Shown here piece after piece: positions 27,158-36,808 of a stretch of DNA of 64,000 nucleotides (positions are counted from its first letter, which is position 1; each line of letters starts with the position of its first letter). Made by a program: the position numbers and the translations under genes. The stretch is taken from the NCBI GenBank assembly GCA_964617825.1, contig CAZTWL010000002.1, forward strand, positions 124,001-188,000. Direction: 5' to 3'. The notes under the pieces are model-generated. The model saw only the letters and a program-made list of their open reading frames with translations. It searched no databases and was not told the origin of the DNA. The stretch is from VSJD01 sp964617825 (lineage in GTDB: Bacteria; Verrucomicrobiota; Kiritimatiellia; JAAZAB01).

Positions 27158-27546
27158 ATCCTTTCTTTATGCCCCAGCCCTTCTCACGTCAAAACGTGAT
27201 TACCAAGATTCTCGGACGGACCCATTTCCCCTATCAAACGCCACCTGCCCTGCCTCGCGAAAAATATAAAACAACCGGTGATCATAGGTAATGGTGGGCC
27301 CCCCCATACGACACCGCGCCTTGACTTGCATAACGCACATAGGCCTTTATATCTCTCACCTTAATAAAAACCTCGAATATCTTTATCTTATACAAAACAT
27401 TTTTTTCGATTCATAACACCATAAAATTCATCTATAACAAAGGGTAACGAGGAGTATTTTCAGAAATATTCTTAGTTTTTTCCCCGGATATCAAAAAAAA
27501 TGCCAGGCAAAAAATCTTAGAAACAAACACATTGGAGAACCATGCC
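27158..27546. other. AT-rich intergenic region before the GH99-like gene
   Basis: 389 bases without a supported gene. It contains an inverted repeat TCACG-TCAAAA-CGTGA at 27184-27199 and becomes strongly AT-rich toward the gene start. It differs in composition from the chromosome, like the gene that follows. Confidence 0.5.
27184..27199. promoter_or_regulatory. Possible operator, 16-base palindrome
   Basis: TCACG and CGTGA arms around TCAAAA, 350 bases upstream of the GH99-like gene and 27 bases from the transposase remnant. It may be a regulator site or a transposon-end hairpin. Confidence 0.25.
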
Positions 27547-29442
27547 ATGTATCACATCCGTTTAGAGGACTATGCGCCAAAACCAATGCCCGCCACCACG
27601 GATCGCATTGTTGCCGCTCACTACTACGGCGCTTGGAAAAAGGGATCGGCCGGCCTGCACGATGGGTTTGATGATCTGCACGATTACCCCGAACGCACCC
27701 CTTTGATGGGATATTATGATGAAGAAAATCCCGCCGTGTGCGATTTTGAAATCAAGTGGGCATTGGAACACGGCATCAACTGCTTTATTTACTGCTGGTA
27801 CCGAAAAATGGAGAATATGGGAAAGCCTGTGGCCGTATCGGGTTTACGCCTGCCCCACGCTCTGCACGAAGGATTTTTGAATGCAAAATACAACGAGATG
27901 ATGCAGTTCGCCATCATGTTTGAAAACAGCCCTCGTTGGGGCACAACTGATGAGAAGGATATGCTTGAAAATCTGATGCCCTTCTGGATGGAAAATTACT
28001 TTTCAAGAAAAAATTACCTTAAAATTGACAACAAACCTGTCCTTTTTGTCTTTGCAGGTGAACGTTTAGAGCAAGCTTTCGGCACCAAAGCGGTGCAAAA
28101 GTCAACCTTTGATGCTTGTCGAAAATACGCAAAAAAGCGTGGCTTTGATGGTATGATTTTCGCCCTGTGCAATTTGGAAGAAAGCGAAGAAGCCGCTCGG
28201 AATGCCATCGATCGCGGCTATGATTTCCGCTTCGGTTACAACTCGGGTTACTATCCTAAGGAGCATTATCCTTCCCAAGAATCCCTTTTCCAAGGGCAAT
28301 GCGAAAAGTTTCAGCGGATGCTGGATTTGGATGAACAGCGCTTCATTCCCACCGTGTCCTGCTTTGCCGACTCCACCCCGAGATCCACGCAAAAATGGAT
28401 CGATATGGGCTATCGCTCTTTCAAATATGAGATTCGTTGGTATTCCCTTCCCGACAATTTCCGCAAAACCATTCGCCGTATGAAGGAAATGACCAAGGCT
28501 CTCCCCGAGGGAGCTTATGCAAAAAAGATCTTCATGATCGACAACTGGAATGAGTGGGACGAGGGACACTTTGTTTCTCCCAGCCACCAGTTTGGCTTCC
28601 GCTATCTTCAGGCTGTGCGAGAAGAGCTGACCGAGAGAGATAATCTGCCCGACTACCGCACCCCTGCCGACATGGGCATTGACAACTTGAATGCTTCTTG
28701 GGCAATTCCCGATTTCACTGGCGTGGCTCCCAAGAGTGGGCCCTTGGCAATGCGAGGAGGCACCATGGAAGATTCAAAGAATAAGCAAGAAAACACCGTT
28801 TCTGCCGAGCACCAGGCGCCTCAAGATCGATATGTAAACTTCTTCGGAGATGGGGAGGGCTTCAAGGTTCTCTTCCTTGGCAACTCCATCACCCACCACC
28901 GCCCCAAAGAAGAATATGGATGGTTCGGAAGCTATGGCATGGCGGCCTCCGCGGAGGAAAAGGACTATGTGCACTTGGTGGTGAAGCATTTAAAAGAAAA
29001 ATACGGCAAAGTGCAGGTCTGCATTGGCCAACTGGCCAACCTTGAAAGGGAGTATGAGAACAGTGAAGAGACGCTTCCCGAGCTTTATAGCGAAGCCCGT
29101 GACTTTCAGGCAGACCTTGTGATTTTCCGTGGTGGAGAAAACACCTCCTCCGAGAAGGCAAAAGCCATTCCCTTCTATCCGCATCTTCTTCGCATGGGCA
29201 GCTTTTTTGTCACGAATCCCAAGGCCAAGGTGATTGTGACCGATATGTTTTGGAATGGGTTTGCCAATCCCCTCTACCGAGAATGGGCAGAGGAAATGGG
29301 CTACGCTTTCGTTCATCTTACAGACCTTGAAACGAAGGAAGAAAACAAGGCCATCGGTCTCTTTCCTCACCGTGGCGTTTCGATCCACCCCGGGGATCTT
29401 GGCATGGCTCGCATTGCCGAAAGAATTATTAAAAAGATTTAG
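27547..29442 (+). CDS. GH99-like (WbsX) and SGNH-hydrolase two-domain protein
   Basis: 631 residues. The N-terminal ~370 residues match the GH99-like/WbsX fold: IVAAHYYGAWKKG, EIKWALEHGINCFIYCWYRK, KPVLFVFAG, and the late IDNWNEWDEGHFVSP with acidic residues. After a linker, the C-terminal ~200 residues look like an SGNH esterase: VLFLGNSITHHR (Ser block) and SIHPGDLGMARIAE (final His block). Substrate is probably a decorated glycan. No signal peptide is present. The ATG at 27547 follows GGAGAA. Codon use is more AT-rich than in neighbours, and the gene lies between direct transposase remnants, so it is probably acquired. Confidence 0.8.
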   Translation: MYHIRLEDYAPKPMPATTDRIVAAHYYGAWKKGSAGLHDGFDDLHDYPERTPLMGYYDEENPAVCDFEIKWALEHGINCFIYCWYRKMENMGKPVAVSGLRLPHALHEGFLNAKYNEMMQFAIMFENSPRWGTTDEKDMLENLMPFWMENYFSRKNYLKIDNKPVLFVFAGERLEQAFGTKAVQKSTFDACRKYAKKRGFDGMIFALCNLEESEEAARNAIDRGYDFRFGYNSGYYPKEHYPSQESLFQGQCEKFQRMLDLDEQRFIPTVSCFADSTPRSTQKWIDMGYRSFKYEIRWYSLPDNFRKTIRRMKEMTKALPEGAYAKKIFMIDNWNEWDEGHFVSPSHQFGFRYLQAVREELTERDNLPDYRTPADMGIDNLNASWAIPDFTGVAPKSGPLAMRGGTMEDSKNKQENTVSAEHQAPQDRYVNFFGDGEGFKVLFLGNSITHHRPKEEYGWFGSYGMAASAEEKDYVHLVVKHLKEKYGKVQVCIGQLANLEREYENSEETLPELYSEARDFQADLVIFRGGENTSSEKAKAIPFYPHLLRMGSFFVTNPKAKVIVTDMFWNGFANPLYREWAEEMGYAFVHLTDLETKEENKAIGLFPHRGVSIHPGDLGMARIAERIIKKI

Positions 29443-29472
29443 TTTCTGGCCAAAAATAGCGGATGGAATGGG

Positions 29473-29735
29473 TCAGTCCGTGATTCTCTATATTTTATCC
29501 AGTTTTCTTCGCAGGCGATTGACTTCGGGATCCCTGCCGCATTCAACAAGCCCGGCTGCTTTGGACACTGATGTCCGATGCCCCATCGCCAGGCGCGTTG
29601 CGATCCAATCAGCCCCAACACACGTTTGACGACTTAACCACCCCTGTTTTCCGCTTATCTTCTTTCCTCAACGTCGTTAACTGCTCGCCGGTCAATCCAA
29701 AATTCGTCAGTCCTTTTGCCAACCGCGCGGATGCC
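29473..29735 (-). pseudogene. Truncated REP-associated tyrosine transposase, copy C
   Basis: C-terminal part only, closely similar to copy B from its RRITD end through the HTH region, with a small deletion near 29641 that shifts the frame. Its right end at about 29740 jumps into the orphan-tail sequence that in copy A lies about 150 bases further on. It keeps the original stop codon (29473-29475), which copy B has lost. Confidence 0.7.
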
Positions 29736-29860
29736 GCCCGATTGTCCAGCATCGTACTCGGCGGTGTCGCGGATGTCTTGACAAATTGGCTAAAAAGAGG
29801 AAATTACGAAGCCGGCCAAGCAATGCTGTTCGAAACAAAATAAATGGACCATTGAAAATC

Positions 29861-31156
29861 ATGAAAACAAACGAAATTTTCAATAGCGCGAAAGAGGCGC
29901 TGGCATATGTCACGAAGATCCCGCCGGCACAGGGCAAGACCATGATGAACGTGCCGTTTGAAAAGCGCAATCTGGTTCGGTTCGGATTCATCGGGGTGGG
30001 CGGCCGCGGCCTGAGCCAGTTAAATGAAGTACTGGCGGTTAAAGGGGCTCGGATCACCGCCGTCTTCGATATAAACGCCGAACGGATGCTCATGGCCAAG
30101 GAAAAGGTAATGAAGGCCGGATTTCGGGCGCCAGTCCTGGAGAAGGATTGGCAGAGCGTGTGCAAACGGCCGGACGTCGATTTGGTCTATATCTGTTCGC
30201 CCTGGGAAATGCATGTGCCGCAAGCGCTCCTGGCCATGGAATGCGGCAAACATGCCGCCGTCGAAGTTCCGGCCGCGACAACCCTGGCCAACTGCTGGCG
30301 CCTGGTGAATGTTTCCGAACGCACCCGCCGGCACTGCGTTTTTCTGGAAAACTGCTGCTACGGCAAACCGGAATTGACGTTGCTGAACATGGTCCGGCAT
30401 GGGCGCTTTGGGACGATAACCCACGGCGAGGCGGCCTATATTCACGACCTGCGCTCCACACTATTGTCTTCGAAAGGCGAGGGGCTCTGGCGGCGCGATC
30501 CGCACCAGACGCGCAACGCCAACCTCTATCCCACCCATGGGCTGGGGCCGGTGGCCTGGTATATGGGCATCCATCACGGCGACTGTTTCGCCCGGCTGGT
30601 TTCGATGAGCAGCCGGGAAGCGTCACTGACGGAATACCGCGACGCCAAGCTGCCCGCCGGCGACCCCAGGCGCCGGGAAAAGTACACTTGCGGCGACATG
30701 AACACCTCGCTGATCCGGACCGTCAACGGACGCACAATCTTGTTGCAGCACGACGTTGTCACCCCCCGGCTCTACAGCCGGATCAACATGCTGCAGGGCA
30801 CCAAGGGAGCGTTCAGCGATTATCCGCCCCGCATCTTTTTCGACGGCCAGAAGAAGCATGATTGGGCTTCTTACGAAACGGTCGAGGAAAAATACGAGCA
30901 TCCGCTCTGGAAAAAGCTGGGGGCCATGGCTCTCAAACTTGGCGGACACGGCGGCATGGATTATATCATGAACTACCGGCTGGTGCAGGCCTTCCGTCGG
31001 GGATTGCCGCCGGATACGAACGTCTATGACGCCGCCGCCTGGAGCGCGCCGGTGGCGCTTTCCGCCATTTCCGTGGCCCTGGACAGCCTGTCGTTGCCAT
31101 TTCCCGATTTCACGCGCGGGCAATGGCGCAAGACCGGATCGGCGCCGCTGGCCTGA
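29861..31156 (+). CDS. GH109-type Gfo/Idh/MocA glycosidase/oxidoreductase, copy 2
   Basis: 431 residues, same family and motifs as the copy at 25337 (GFIGVGGRGLSQL, YIHDLRSTL, NLYPTHGLGP). It keeps GGRG, the usual glycine of the family, where copy 1 has GSRG. The product differs from copy 1 at about a dozen positions, all within the first ~90 residues. The upstream 26-codon tail (29763-29843) is also duplicated. Its stop is followed by the intact convergent AsmA-like gene, which suggests this is the ancestral location. Confidence 0.87.
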   Translation: MKTNEIFNSAKEALAYVTKIPPAQGKTMMNVPFEKRNLVRFGFIGVGGRGLSQLNEVLAVKGARITAVFDINAERMLMAKEKVMKAGFRAPVLEKDWQSVCKRPDVDLVYICSPWEMHVPQALLAMECGKHAAVEVPAATTLANCWRLVNVSERTRRHCVFLENCCYGKPELTLLNMVRHGRFGTITHGEAAYIHDLRSTLLSSKGEGLWRRDPHQTRNANLYPTHGLGPVAWYMGIHHGDCFARLVSMSSREASLTEYRDAKLPAGDPRRREKYTCGDMNTSLIRTVNGRTILLQHDVVTPRLYSRINMLQGTKGAFSDYPPRIFFDGQKKHDWASYETVEEKYEHPLWKKLGAMALKLGGHGGMDYIMNYRLVQAFRRGLPPDTNVYDAAAWSAPVALSAISVALDSLSLPFPDFTRGQWRKTGSAPLA

Positions 31157-31190
31157 ACGGCGGCTGGCCGCGGCCGGTGCGCGGACGGCA

Positions 31191-33419
31191 TCAGTCGAAG
31201 ATAAGGAACATTTCCTTGGGCAGGTAGGCCGGACGCCAGTGTGGCTTTTTGACTGTTCCCGTCAGACGGAATTCCAGGATCTTGGTAACAGGCATCATGG
31301 CAATCTGTAGAAGGCCGCCCACCAGGGTGTTCTTTTTAAGCAGTTTGACCTGCACGGCAAAGTCAAGTTCGCCATTCAAACGATAATCGCCCTTGCAGGT
31401 CAGCGTGATAACCTCGCCCTCGATGGTAATATCATCCGAGTGGATCTTGCCGTCCTTGATTACAAATGACGCGCTTGCGTCGGTCTGGCGCACGACCAGG
31501 CTCAGGCCCGGCACAATATGCCCCATAAACTCGGTCAGCCCCCCAAACAATGGATATTGGAAAAGGCGGCCGGAGCTGATCACGATCCTCCCATGTCCTG
31601 CAGCGGTCTTCCCATCTGGATCGTCTACAAAGCCTTCGAGTTCCAAGTCCCCCGCGAGATAGCCGCGGTACTGGTCCGAATCGCGCCCGGTCAGGGTGCG
31701 TGTCAGCGTTTGAAAATTAACATCATGCATATTGCCCTGGAGCTGATAGCGCAGATTGGACGAATTCAGAACGGGATACACCGCGCCCGACCCGCGCACA
31801 AGCCCCCGGCAAAAATCGGCCTGCACATCATTGATATACACGGAATCTTCCACCACATGCAGGTTCAGGGAACAATGATCCATGATCAGCTTGTTCCAGC
31901 CGGAACGTTGACAGTCGATCTCGATGTCTAATTTGTTTTTAGCCACGTCCTTGTAGCCGGCGATTCCCCAGGCGGCCACCTTGGTGGGCCCCGCAAACCG
32001 AAATTGGCCAACCACGTTCTCGATAAACGGGGCGAGCATCTTGGCCACGGCTTGCGGATCCGCAGTGGAAATGCCATTGAACCCGACCGTCTCCTTGTTA
32101 AAATCAAGATACGCGCCTCCCTGGACCGTGCCTTCCTCGCGCACCACCAGCAGAGGCGTCAGCGTCATCGACGCGTTCGTGGAAGAGAAATCGAGAACCA
32201 GATCGGATTTCATCAGCAGGTTGGTGACGCCATTGTACTGGCAACTGTCCCCCTGGGCGCGGCCCGTCAAGTGGAAAAGCCAATTGGTTCCCACCCTGAA
32301 ATTAAAATCGGCCTTCGTGGTCGGCGGCTGGCCTTCGAACTGGAACCACTCGATCACGAACGTTTGGGGTACCTGCAAGGCATTCAACATGGGTAACAGG
32401 GCATTGGGATTAAAGGCGCTCGTCATTGCACCCCGGCATTGTCTGGTTTTCCAGTCATACTCGGCGGAGAGATGCAGCGGGCCGTTCCAATTATTTTTAC
32501 CGATCGCGGCATCCAACGATTGGAGATTGAGTTTTTGCTCGTCAAAATTAAACTGGGCATTGACCTTGGCCACACGAGTTCCCTCGAGATCGGCATCGAT
32601 CAAATCCAGAACGCCTTCGCCGCTTGAGCCTCTCATATGCATCTTGAGGCCCCAGGCGCCGAGCACCGTTTTCCGATAACAGGTGTGCCGCGCATCCGCC
32701 TGAACTTGAACATCCAACGTGCTCATGTCGGCGGGATTGAGGAAAGAGGTCACATCGACAGTCACGACGCCGCTGCCGTTCGTACTAAAACCGCATTGCC
32801 CCCATGCTTTCAACAAATTGATCAGGCGAACTTCGCGTTTATTTTCGACATTGGTTTGCGCCGGGCCCGCCGGCGCAGGACTTTTCGGCGCCCCGCCACC
32901 GTTCTCGCGCGGCAAAACCAGTTCGCCCCTCCCGGTCAGCTTGATCCCGGGCATCCGGGCGGCATATTCCTCCACCCGCAATCGCGAAGCGCTTTCATCC
33001 CAAGTTACGCGCGCCGCCAACACCCGCATCTCAAACCGCTCCATCCGGTTTGTAACGCCATTGGTTGACTCTCCTTGGTACGGCACGGAAACGATCCCGT
33101 TCTTGACCAGCACGCCGGAAACGCCGCTTTTGCCCCTTAGCCAGGACATGGGATGGAAGTTCAGAACGATTTTTTCGGCATCGAGCAAGGGAACGCCGAT
33201 ATCGCCCTTGCGGTGACAGCGGACATTGGTCGCGATGATACCCTCGCAAACCCCAAGTTTCACCTTCGCCAGCGTGACCACCAAACCGCTGAACTGCAGC
33301 CGCTTTTCAATCTTCCGCGCCAGCACATCCGGCAGGCCGATAAGGCTTAAATAGAGCACGGCCACGAGCGTCACAACAAAAACAATAAACGCGCCATACT
33401 TGATTTTGCGCAGCATCAT
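31191..33419 (-). CDS. AsmA-like domain envelope protein
   Basis: 742 residues with one N-terminal membrane anchor (about residues 8-28, YGAFIVFVVTLVAVLYLSL). A long beta-rich region follows, with a C-terminal AsmA-like domain (GYLAGDLELEGFVDDP, GRIVISSGRLFQYPLFGGLTEF, ITLTCKGDYRLNGELDFAVQV). AsmA-family proteins span the periplasm and move lipids to the outer membrane in characterised cases. It is the last gene of a minus-strand operon with DUF4340, GldG-like, permease and ATPase genes. The final bases overlap a segment duplicated after GH109 copy 1. Confidence 0.82.
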   Translation of the reverse strand: MMLRKIKYGAFIVFVVTLVAVLYLSLIGLPDVLARKIEKRLQFSGLVVTLAKVKLGVCEGIIATNVRCHRKGDIGVPLLDAEKIVLNFHPMSWLRGKSGVSGVLVKNGIVSVPYQGESTNGVTNRMERFEMRVLAARVTWDESASRLRVEEYAARMPGIKLTGRGELVLPRENGGGAPKSPAPAGPAQTNVENKREVRLINLLKAWGQCGFSTNGSGVVTVDVTSFLNPADMSTLDVQVQADARHTCYRKTVLGAWGLKMHMRGSSGEGVLDLIDADLEGTRVAKVNAQFNFDEQKLNLQSLDAAIGKNNWNGPLHLSAEYDWKTRQCRGAMTSAFNPNALLPMLNALQVPQTFVIEWFQFEGQPPTTKADFNFRVGTNWLFHLTGRAQGDSCQYNGVTNLLMKSDLVLDFSSTNASMTLTPLLVVREEGTVQGGAYLDFNKETVGFNGISTADPQAVAKMLAPFIENVVGQFRFAGPTKVAAWGIAGYKDVAKNKLDIEIDCQRSGWNKLIMDHCSLNLHVVEDSVYINDVQADFCRGLVRGSGAVYPVLNSSNLRYQLQGNMHDVNFQTLTRTLTGRDSDQYRGYLAGDLELEGFVDDPDGKTAAGHGRIVISSGRLFQYPLFGGLTEFMGHIVPGLSLVVRQTDASASFVIKDGKIHSDDITIEGEVITLTCKGDYRLNGELDFAVQVKLLKKNTLVGGLLQIAMMPVTKILEFRLTGTVKKPHWRPAYLPKEMFLIFD

Positions 33420-33423
33420 AGCA

Positions 33424-35262
33424 TCACCTGGTTATATCCTGTAAAAGCTGGTCCGCCAAAGCCTTGGGAAGAATGAATACCACTTCCTGTCCCTTAACTT
33501 TTGCATACACTCCCGAATCCTCGGAAGCTTCGCCAATAACAATGGTTTTCCGGATACTTTCCTGTCCGCTCAGGATGAAGGTTAACGAAGCGCGCGGGTC
33601 TTTCAACCCATAAATTCCGAGATCGTTATGTTCCGAGCGCTCGAAGCGCACGGCGCGCAAAGTCGTCATCCTTTCCAGCAGGGTTGTGATCGCCGCCAAG
33701 TTAACCGGCCCGACACAGGGTGCAACCGGAACCCAAGCTCCGGTCCCTTCCCTTGTCACAACCTGTTCAACATCCTTCTTTTGGAGCGTGATCTTTGTAA
33801 CGGCCGCCGGATCCAGGGACAGCACCACACTGTCGCGATACGCGATCGGATCCATCGCCAGGGTAACCGCCGCCGCCACCGAGAGCTGGTAAACCTGGTC
33901 CTCGTCGGCAAACTTGGCATATATATACTCTTTGCCCGGCAGCGGCCGGCTCAGCGCCAGCGTCCGGCCGGCAGGCATACTCCCCACCGTCTGGACGGCA
34001 TAGGCCGTCACGCCGGCCACTCCCTGCGTGGCGGCATCGGCAACCGGCACCGCATCGTCCAGGCGAATCACACGGGCAGGCGAATCCAAACCCAGCTCCG
34101 TGAGATTGGTGCCGTTCACGAACCCCTCGATACGCAGGGCATTCAGGCGGTTGATCAGCTCTTCCACAATGCGGGTATCCGCCTTCCACTGCGCGGGCTC
34201 GGCCACCTGCCATTCGCCGGACGCGGCTTTCTGAAGCTGTAACGCCTTTTCACCTTCCTCGAGCCGGATGCGGGTGACGGCATCGGCCGCCATAAAATAT
34301 AGCCGTGAATCCCGCAAATCGCCGATGCCCACTTTCAAGGCGTCAACCTGATCTTTCCGAACGGCAAACACCGAGCCGGTTCCGCGATAAGCCGTGTAGA
34401 TCAAATCGCCCTTTTCGTTGGTCCGATTGCCAAAACAAAGCTTAAGTCCGTTCTTTTCCTCATCTTTCCAGATGGCGAACTGCAGGACCATCTCGTCATC
34501 GCTCAATCCATAGATGGCCGGATCGGCCATGCGCTCGGCCACAAATTCCTGGATCTGAAGATTGAAGAGTTGCTCCAGCAGGCTGGAAACCTTGAACCAG
34601 TCGGCGCGGGCCACAACCGGCTTATGGATGATCCACTCGGTGCCTTCCCGGATAATTTCAATGAGCGGCCCGCCCAACTGCTTGATTGCAAAACCTTTCA
34701 CATAGGCAGGCGCGCCGGCCAGAAGGCGCGGATCGCGCAAATCGGCCGCCGCGCGGGGAATGATTTCCAGGAGATTCGTCGAGGTGGTAATGACATCGGC
34801 TGAATTATCCACCTGCACATAGACCGCATCCTTCATCGGCGACAGGCCGCCGACTGCAAGCGTATAGCGATGCTCCGCATCTCCCAGAACCATGCGGGCC
34901 ATGGGCTTGCCCAACCCGTAATCATCCAGGAAGAGCGAACGGCTTTCGCGCTGGTCGGCGGTCACGATTTCGCCGCGGGGCAATTTTGCGATCACGGCCA
35001 GCATGTGATTGAGCTTAATGCCGTCGGCCCGCGCCTCCACCGGCTTGTGAATGAACCACTGTCCCTGCTCGTTAGCGCACGCCACGAACAGATTGTCCCG
35101 GGAAAAAGACCAATAGGTAATATTTTCGGGCTCAATATTCAAAAGCCGCATATTCGGACGATCCTGCCCGTCCTCGTCCTTACCGCCCCACTCCACGATG
35201 GCAATGAATGCGCCCAGGAGTAAAGCCAGGACCAGCAGAAAAAATGTGGTTCGTCCATGCAT
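33424..35262 (-). CDS. DUF4340-domain membrane-anchored protein
   Basis: 612 residues, one N-terminal anchor (about 5-23), then repeated beta-rich modules of the DUF4340 type. These appear as repeated W(F/I)IHKPVxARAD segments near residues 68 and 220, and a similar pattern later. DUF4340 proteins commonly follow GldG-like genes in ABC operons, and the function is not known. Here the order is ATPase, permease, GldG-like, DUF4340, AsmA-like. Only four bases separate it from the AsmA-like gene. Confidence 0.82.
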   Translation of the reverse strand: MHGRTTFFLLVLALLLGAFIAIVEWGGKDEDGQDRPNMRLLNIEPENITYWSFSRDNLFVACANEQGQWFIHKPVEARADGIKLNHMLAVIAKLPRGEIVTADQRESRSLFLDDYGLGKPMARMVLGDAEHRYTLAVGGLSPMKDAVYVQVDNSADVITTSTNLLEIIPRAAADLRDPRLLAGAPAYVKGFAIKQLGGPLIEIIREGTEWIIHKPVVARADWFKVSSLLEQLFNLQIQEFVAERMADPAIYGLSDDEMVLQFAIWKDEEKNGLKLCFGNRTNEKGDLIYTAYRGTGSVFAVRKDQVDALKVGIGDLRDSRLYFMAADAVTRIRLEEGEKALQLQKAASGEWQVAEPAQWKADTRIVEELINRLNALRIEGFVNGTNLTELGLDSPARVIRLDDAVPVADAATQGVAGVTAYAVQTVGSMPAGRTLALSRPLPGKEYIYAKFADEDQVYQLSVAAAVTLAMDPIAYRDSVVLSLDPAAVTKITLQKKDVEQVVTREGTGAWVPVAPCVGPVNLAAITTLLERMTTLRAVRFERSEHNDLGIYGLKDPRASLTFILSGQESIRKTIVIGEASEDSGVYAKVKGQEVVFILPKALADQLLQDITR

Positions 35263-35339
35263 GGCTTTTTTATCATTCCCTGCAAAGCAGGGCCATTCTC
35301 ATCCGCGCCCGGCGGCAACGCCCGGCTTGTCATTCAGCT

Positions 35340-36806
35340 CTATTTCCGCCGATGGACCCAGACCATCAGACCCAGCAGCACCACGACCCCCGGAATACCG
35401 GCCACCGCAAGCACCGAAAGCCGCCGCAGGTGGCCGCGATCCAGGGCCACCTGGACGATCGTCGGCTCGCGCGACGCGATCGCGAGCGTCTCTTTGCGTT
35501 CCAGCAACCAATTCAAGGCATTCATGAAAAAATCGGAATTATACCCGCCCAGCAAGGCCCCGTTGGCAACCAGAACCGAATCGCCAACAATCACCAAACG
35601 CGTCGGTTGGAGTTCCACGTCCACCCCGGATACCAATCCCTTTTCAATCGCCACCGCCACCGGCACCGGCCCACGCTGGTCCACCCCGGGATCGAATTTC
35701 GGCGGATTTTGTTTGACGGAAAGTTCCGACCAGCCCTGGTCGCTGCTCGAGGCCAGGATGGAGACGCGCGGCTTGTCGGCCGACCTGTCCGCCGGCTTAT
35801 CCGCCGCACTGTTGGTTCCCACAAGCGGCTGCACCGACCGGGGCATGGTGAAAATAGTGGTTATATTTTTCAGGCGCGCGGTAATGGGATGCTCTCCATA
35901 GGATGTCACCAGCAATTGCCGGCCCGCCGTGGCTGAGCTCACCACGCGATCCGATCCCAGGCGCACGCCCCAGAGCTCGAGCATTTCTTCCAGCCCGGAA
36001 TCCATGCCGGGATCCAACAATAAGAACAAACGGCCGTGGTTGTTAAGGTAAGCCTTGATCATTTCGACTTCCAGATGGGTCAAACGCTTGGTCGGTCCCG
36101 CAACGATCAGGGCTGCCGCATCGCTGGGAACGGCATTGACGCCGCTGAAACTCAGCGGCTTGACTTCCAGGTTGTTCTTTTCCATGGTTCGGGCAATGAT
36201 CGTATATCCCGTATAGGGATCGAAATTATCCGTCTGGCGCTCCCCATGCCCGGTTAAAAAATAAACGACGGGCTTGCGGTCCTGCAAAAGACCCTGAATC
36301 GCAGTGGAAAGCGCCTGCTCGCCGTAAAACCGGCGCAGGATCCTGGCACGGCCGGCAAGCGTCGGCGTGTAATCGTAGTCGGCCAAATCTGCCACCGGCA
36401 CGATTCGGCGCCGGCTTCCGGAATCGAGCACAATCACGTTCGGCTCGCGCAAATCGTATTGCAGGGCCAACTCCTTGCTGCGGACCATGTCGCGATGGGG
36501 ATCCACATATTCCACATGCAAGCGCGCCGATGCGCACGCATAGTCCCGCATCAGGCTGTGCACGTCGCGATAGAGCTCCTGCTCGCTGCTCATATAAACA
36601 ACTACCCGGATATCCGTCGCCAATTGATCCAGAAAGCTCCTGGTTGCCGCCGTCAGGGCATAATGCCGCGTGCGGCTGACATCGAAGCGCGCGGCATGCT
36701 GACTGGCAATGTAATTCACCATGAGCACGAGGAGCGCCGCCAGCCCGATCGAGACCCAGACGTTCAACCCCGTCAGCCACCGTTTGAATGCAAACTTTTG
36801 TCTCAT
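35340..36806 (-). CDS. GldG-like ABC-transporter auxiliary protein
   Basis: 488 residues. There is a membrane segment at about 16-32, then a periplasmic Gld-type region (LTAATRSFLDQLATDIRVVVYMSSEQELYRD, VYFLTGHGERQ, AALIVAGPTKRLTHLEVEMIKAYLNNHGRLFLLLDP). A C-terminal membrane helix ends the chain before HRRK. It starts three bases from the permease stop, at the ATG at 36806. A Gln/Ser/Lys-rich insert (about 340-365) holds short repeats (ADKPADRSADKP). Relatives assist ABC-2 exporters in Bacteroidota gliding; in other phyla the role is unknown. Confidence 0.85.
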   Translation of the reverse strand: MRQKFAFKRWLTGLNVWVSIGLAALLVLMVNYIASQHAARFDVSRTRHYALTAATRSFLDQLATDIRVVVYMSSEQELYRDVHSLMRDYACASARLHVEYVDPHRDMVRSKELALQYDLREPNVIVLDSGSRRRIVPVADLADYDYTPTLAGRARILRRFYGEQALSTAIQGLLQDRKPVVYFLTGHGERQTDNFDPYTGYTIIARTMEKNNLEVKPLSFSGVNAVPSDAAALIVAGPTKRLTHLEVEMIKAYLNNHGRLFLLLDPGMDSGLEEMLELWGVRLGSDRVVSSATAGRQLLVTSYGEHPITARLKNITTIFTMPRSVQPLVGTNSAADKPADRSADKPRVSILASSSDQGWSELSVKQNPPKFDPGVDQRGPVPVAVAIEKGLVSGVDVELQPTRLVIVGDSVLVANGALLGGYNSDFFMNALNWLLERKETLAIASREPTIVQVALDRGHLRRLSVLAVAGIPGVVVLLGLMVWVHRRK

Positions 36807-36808
36807 GG

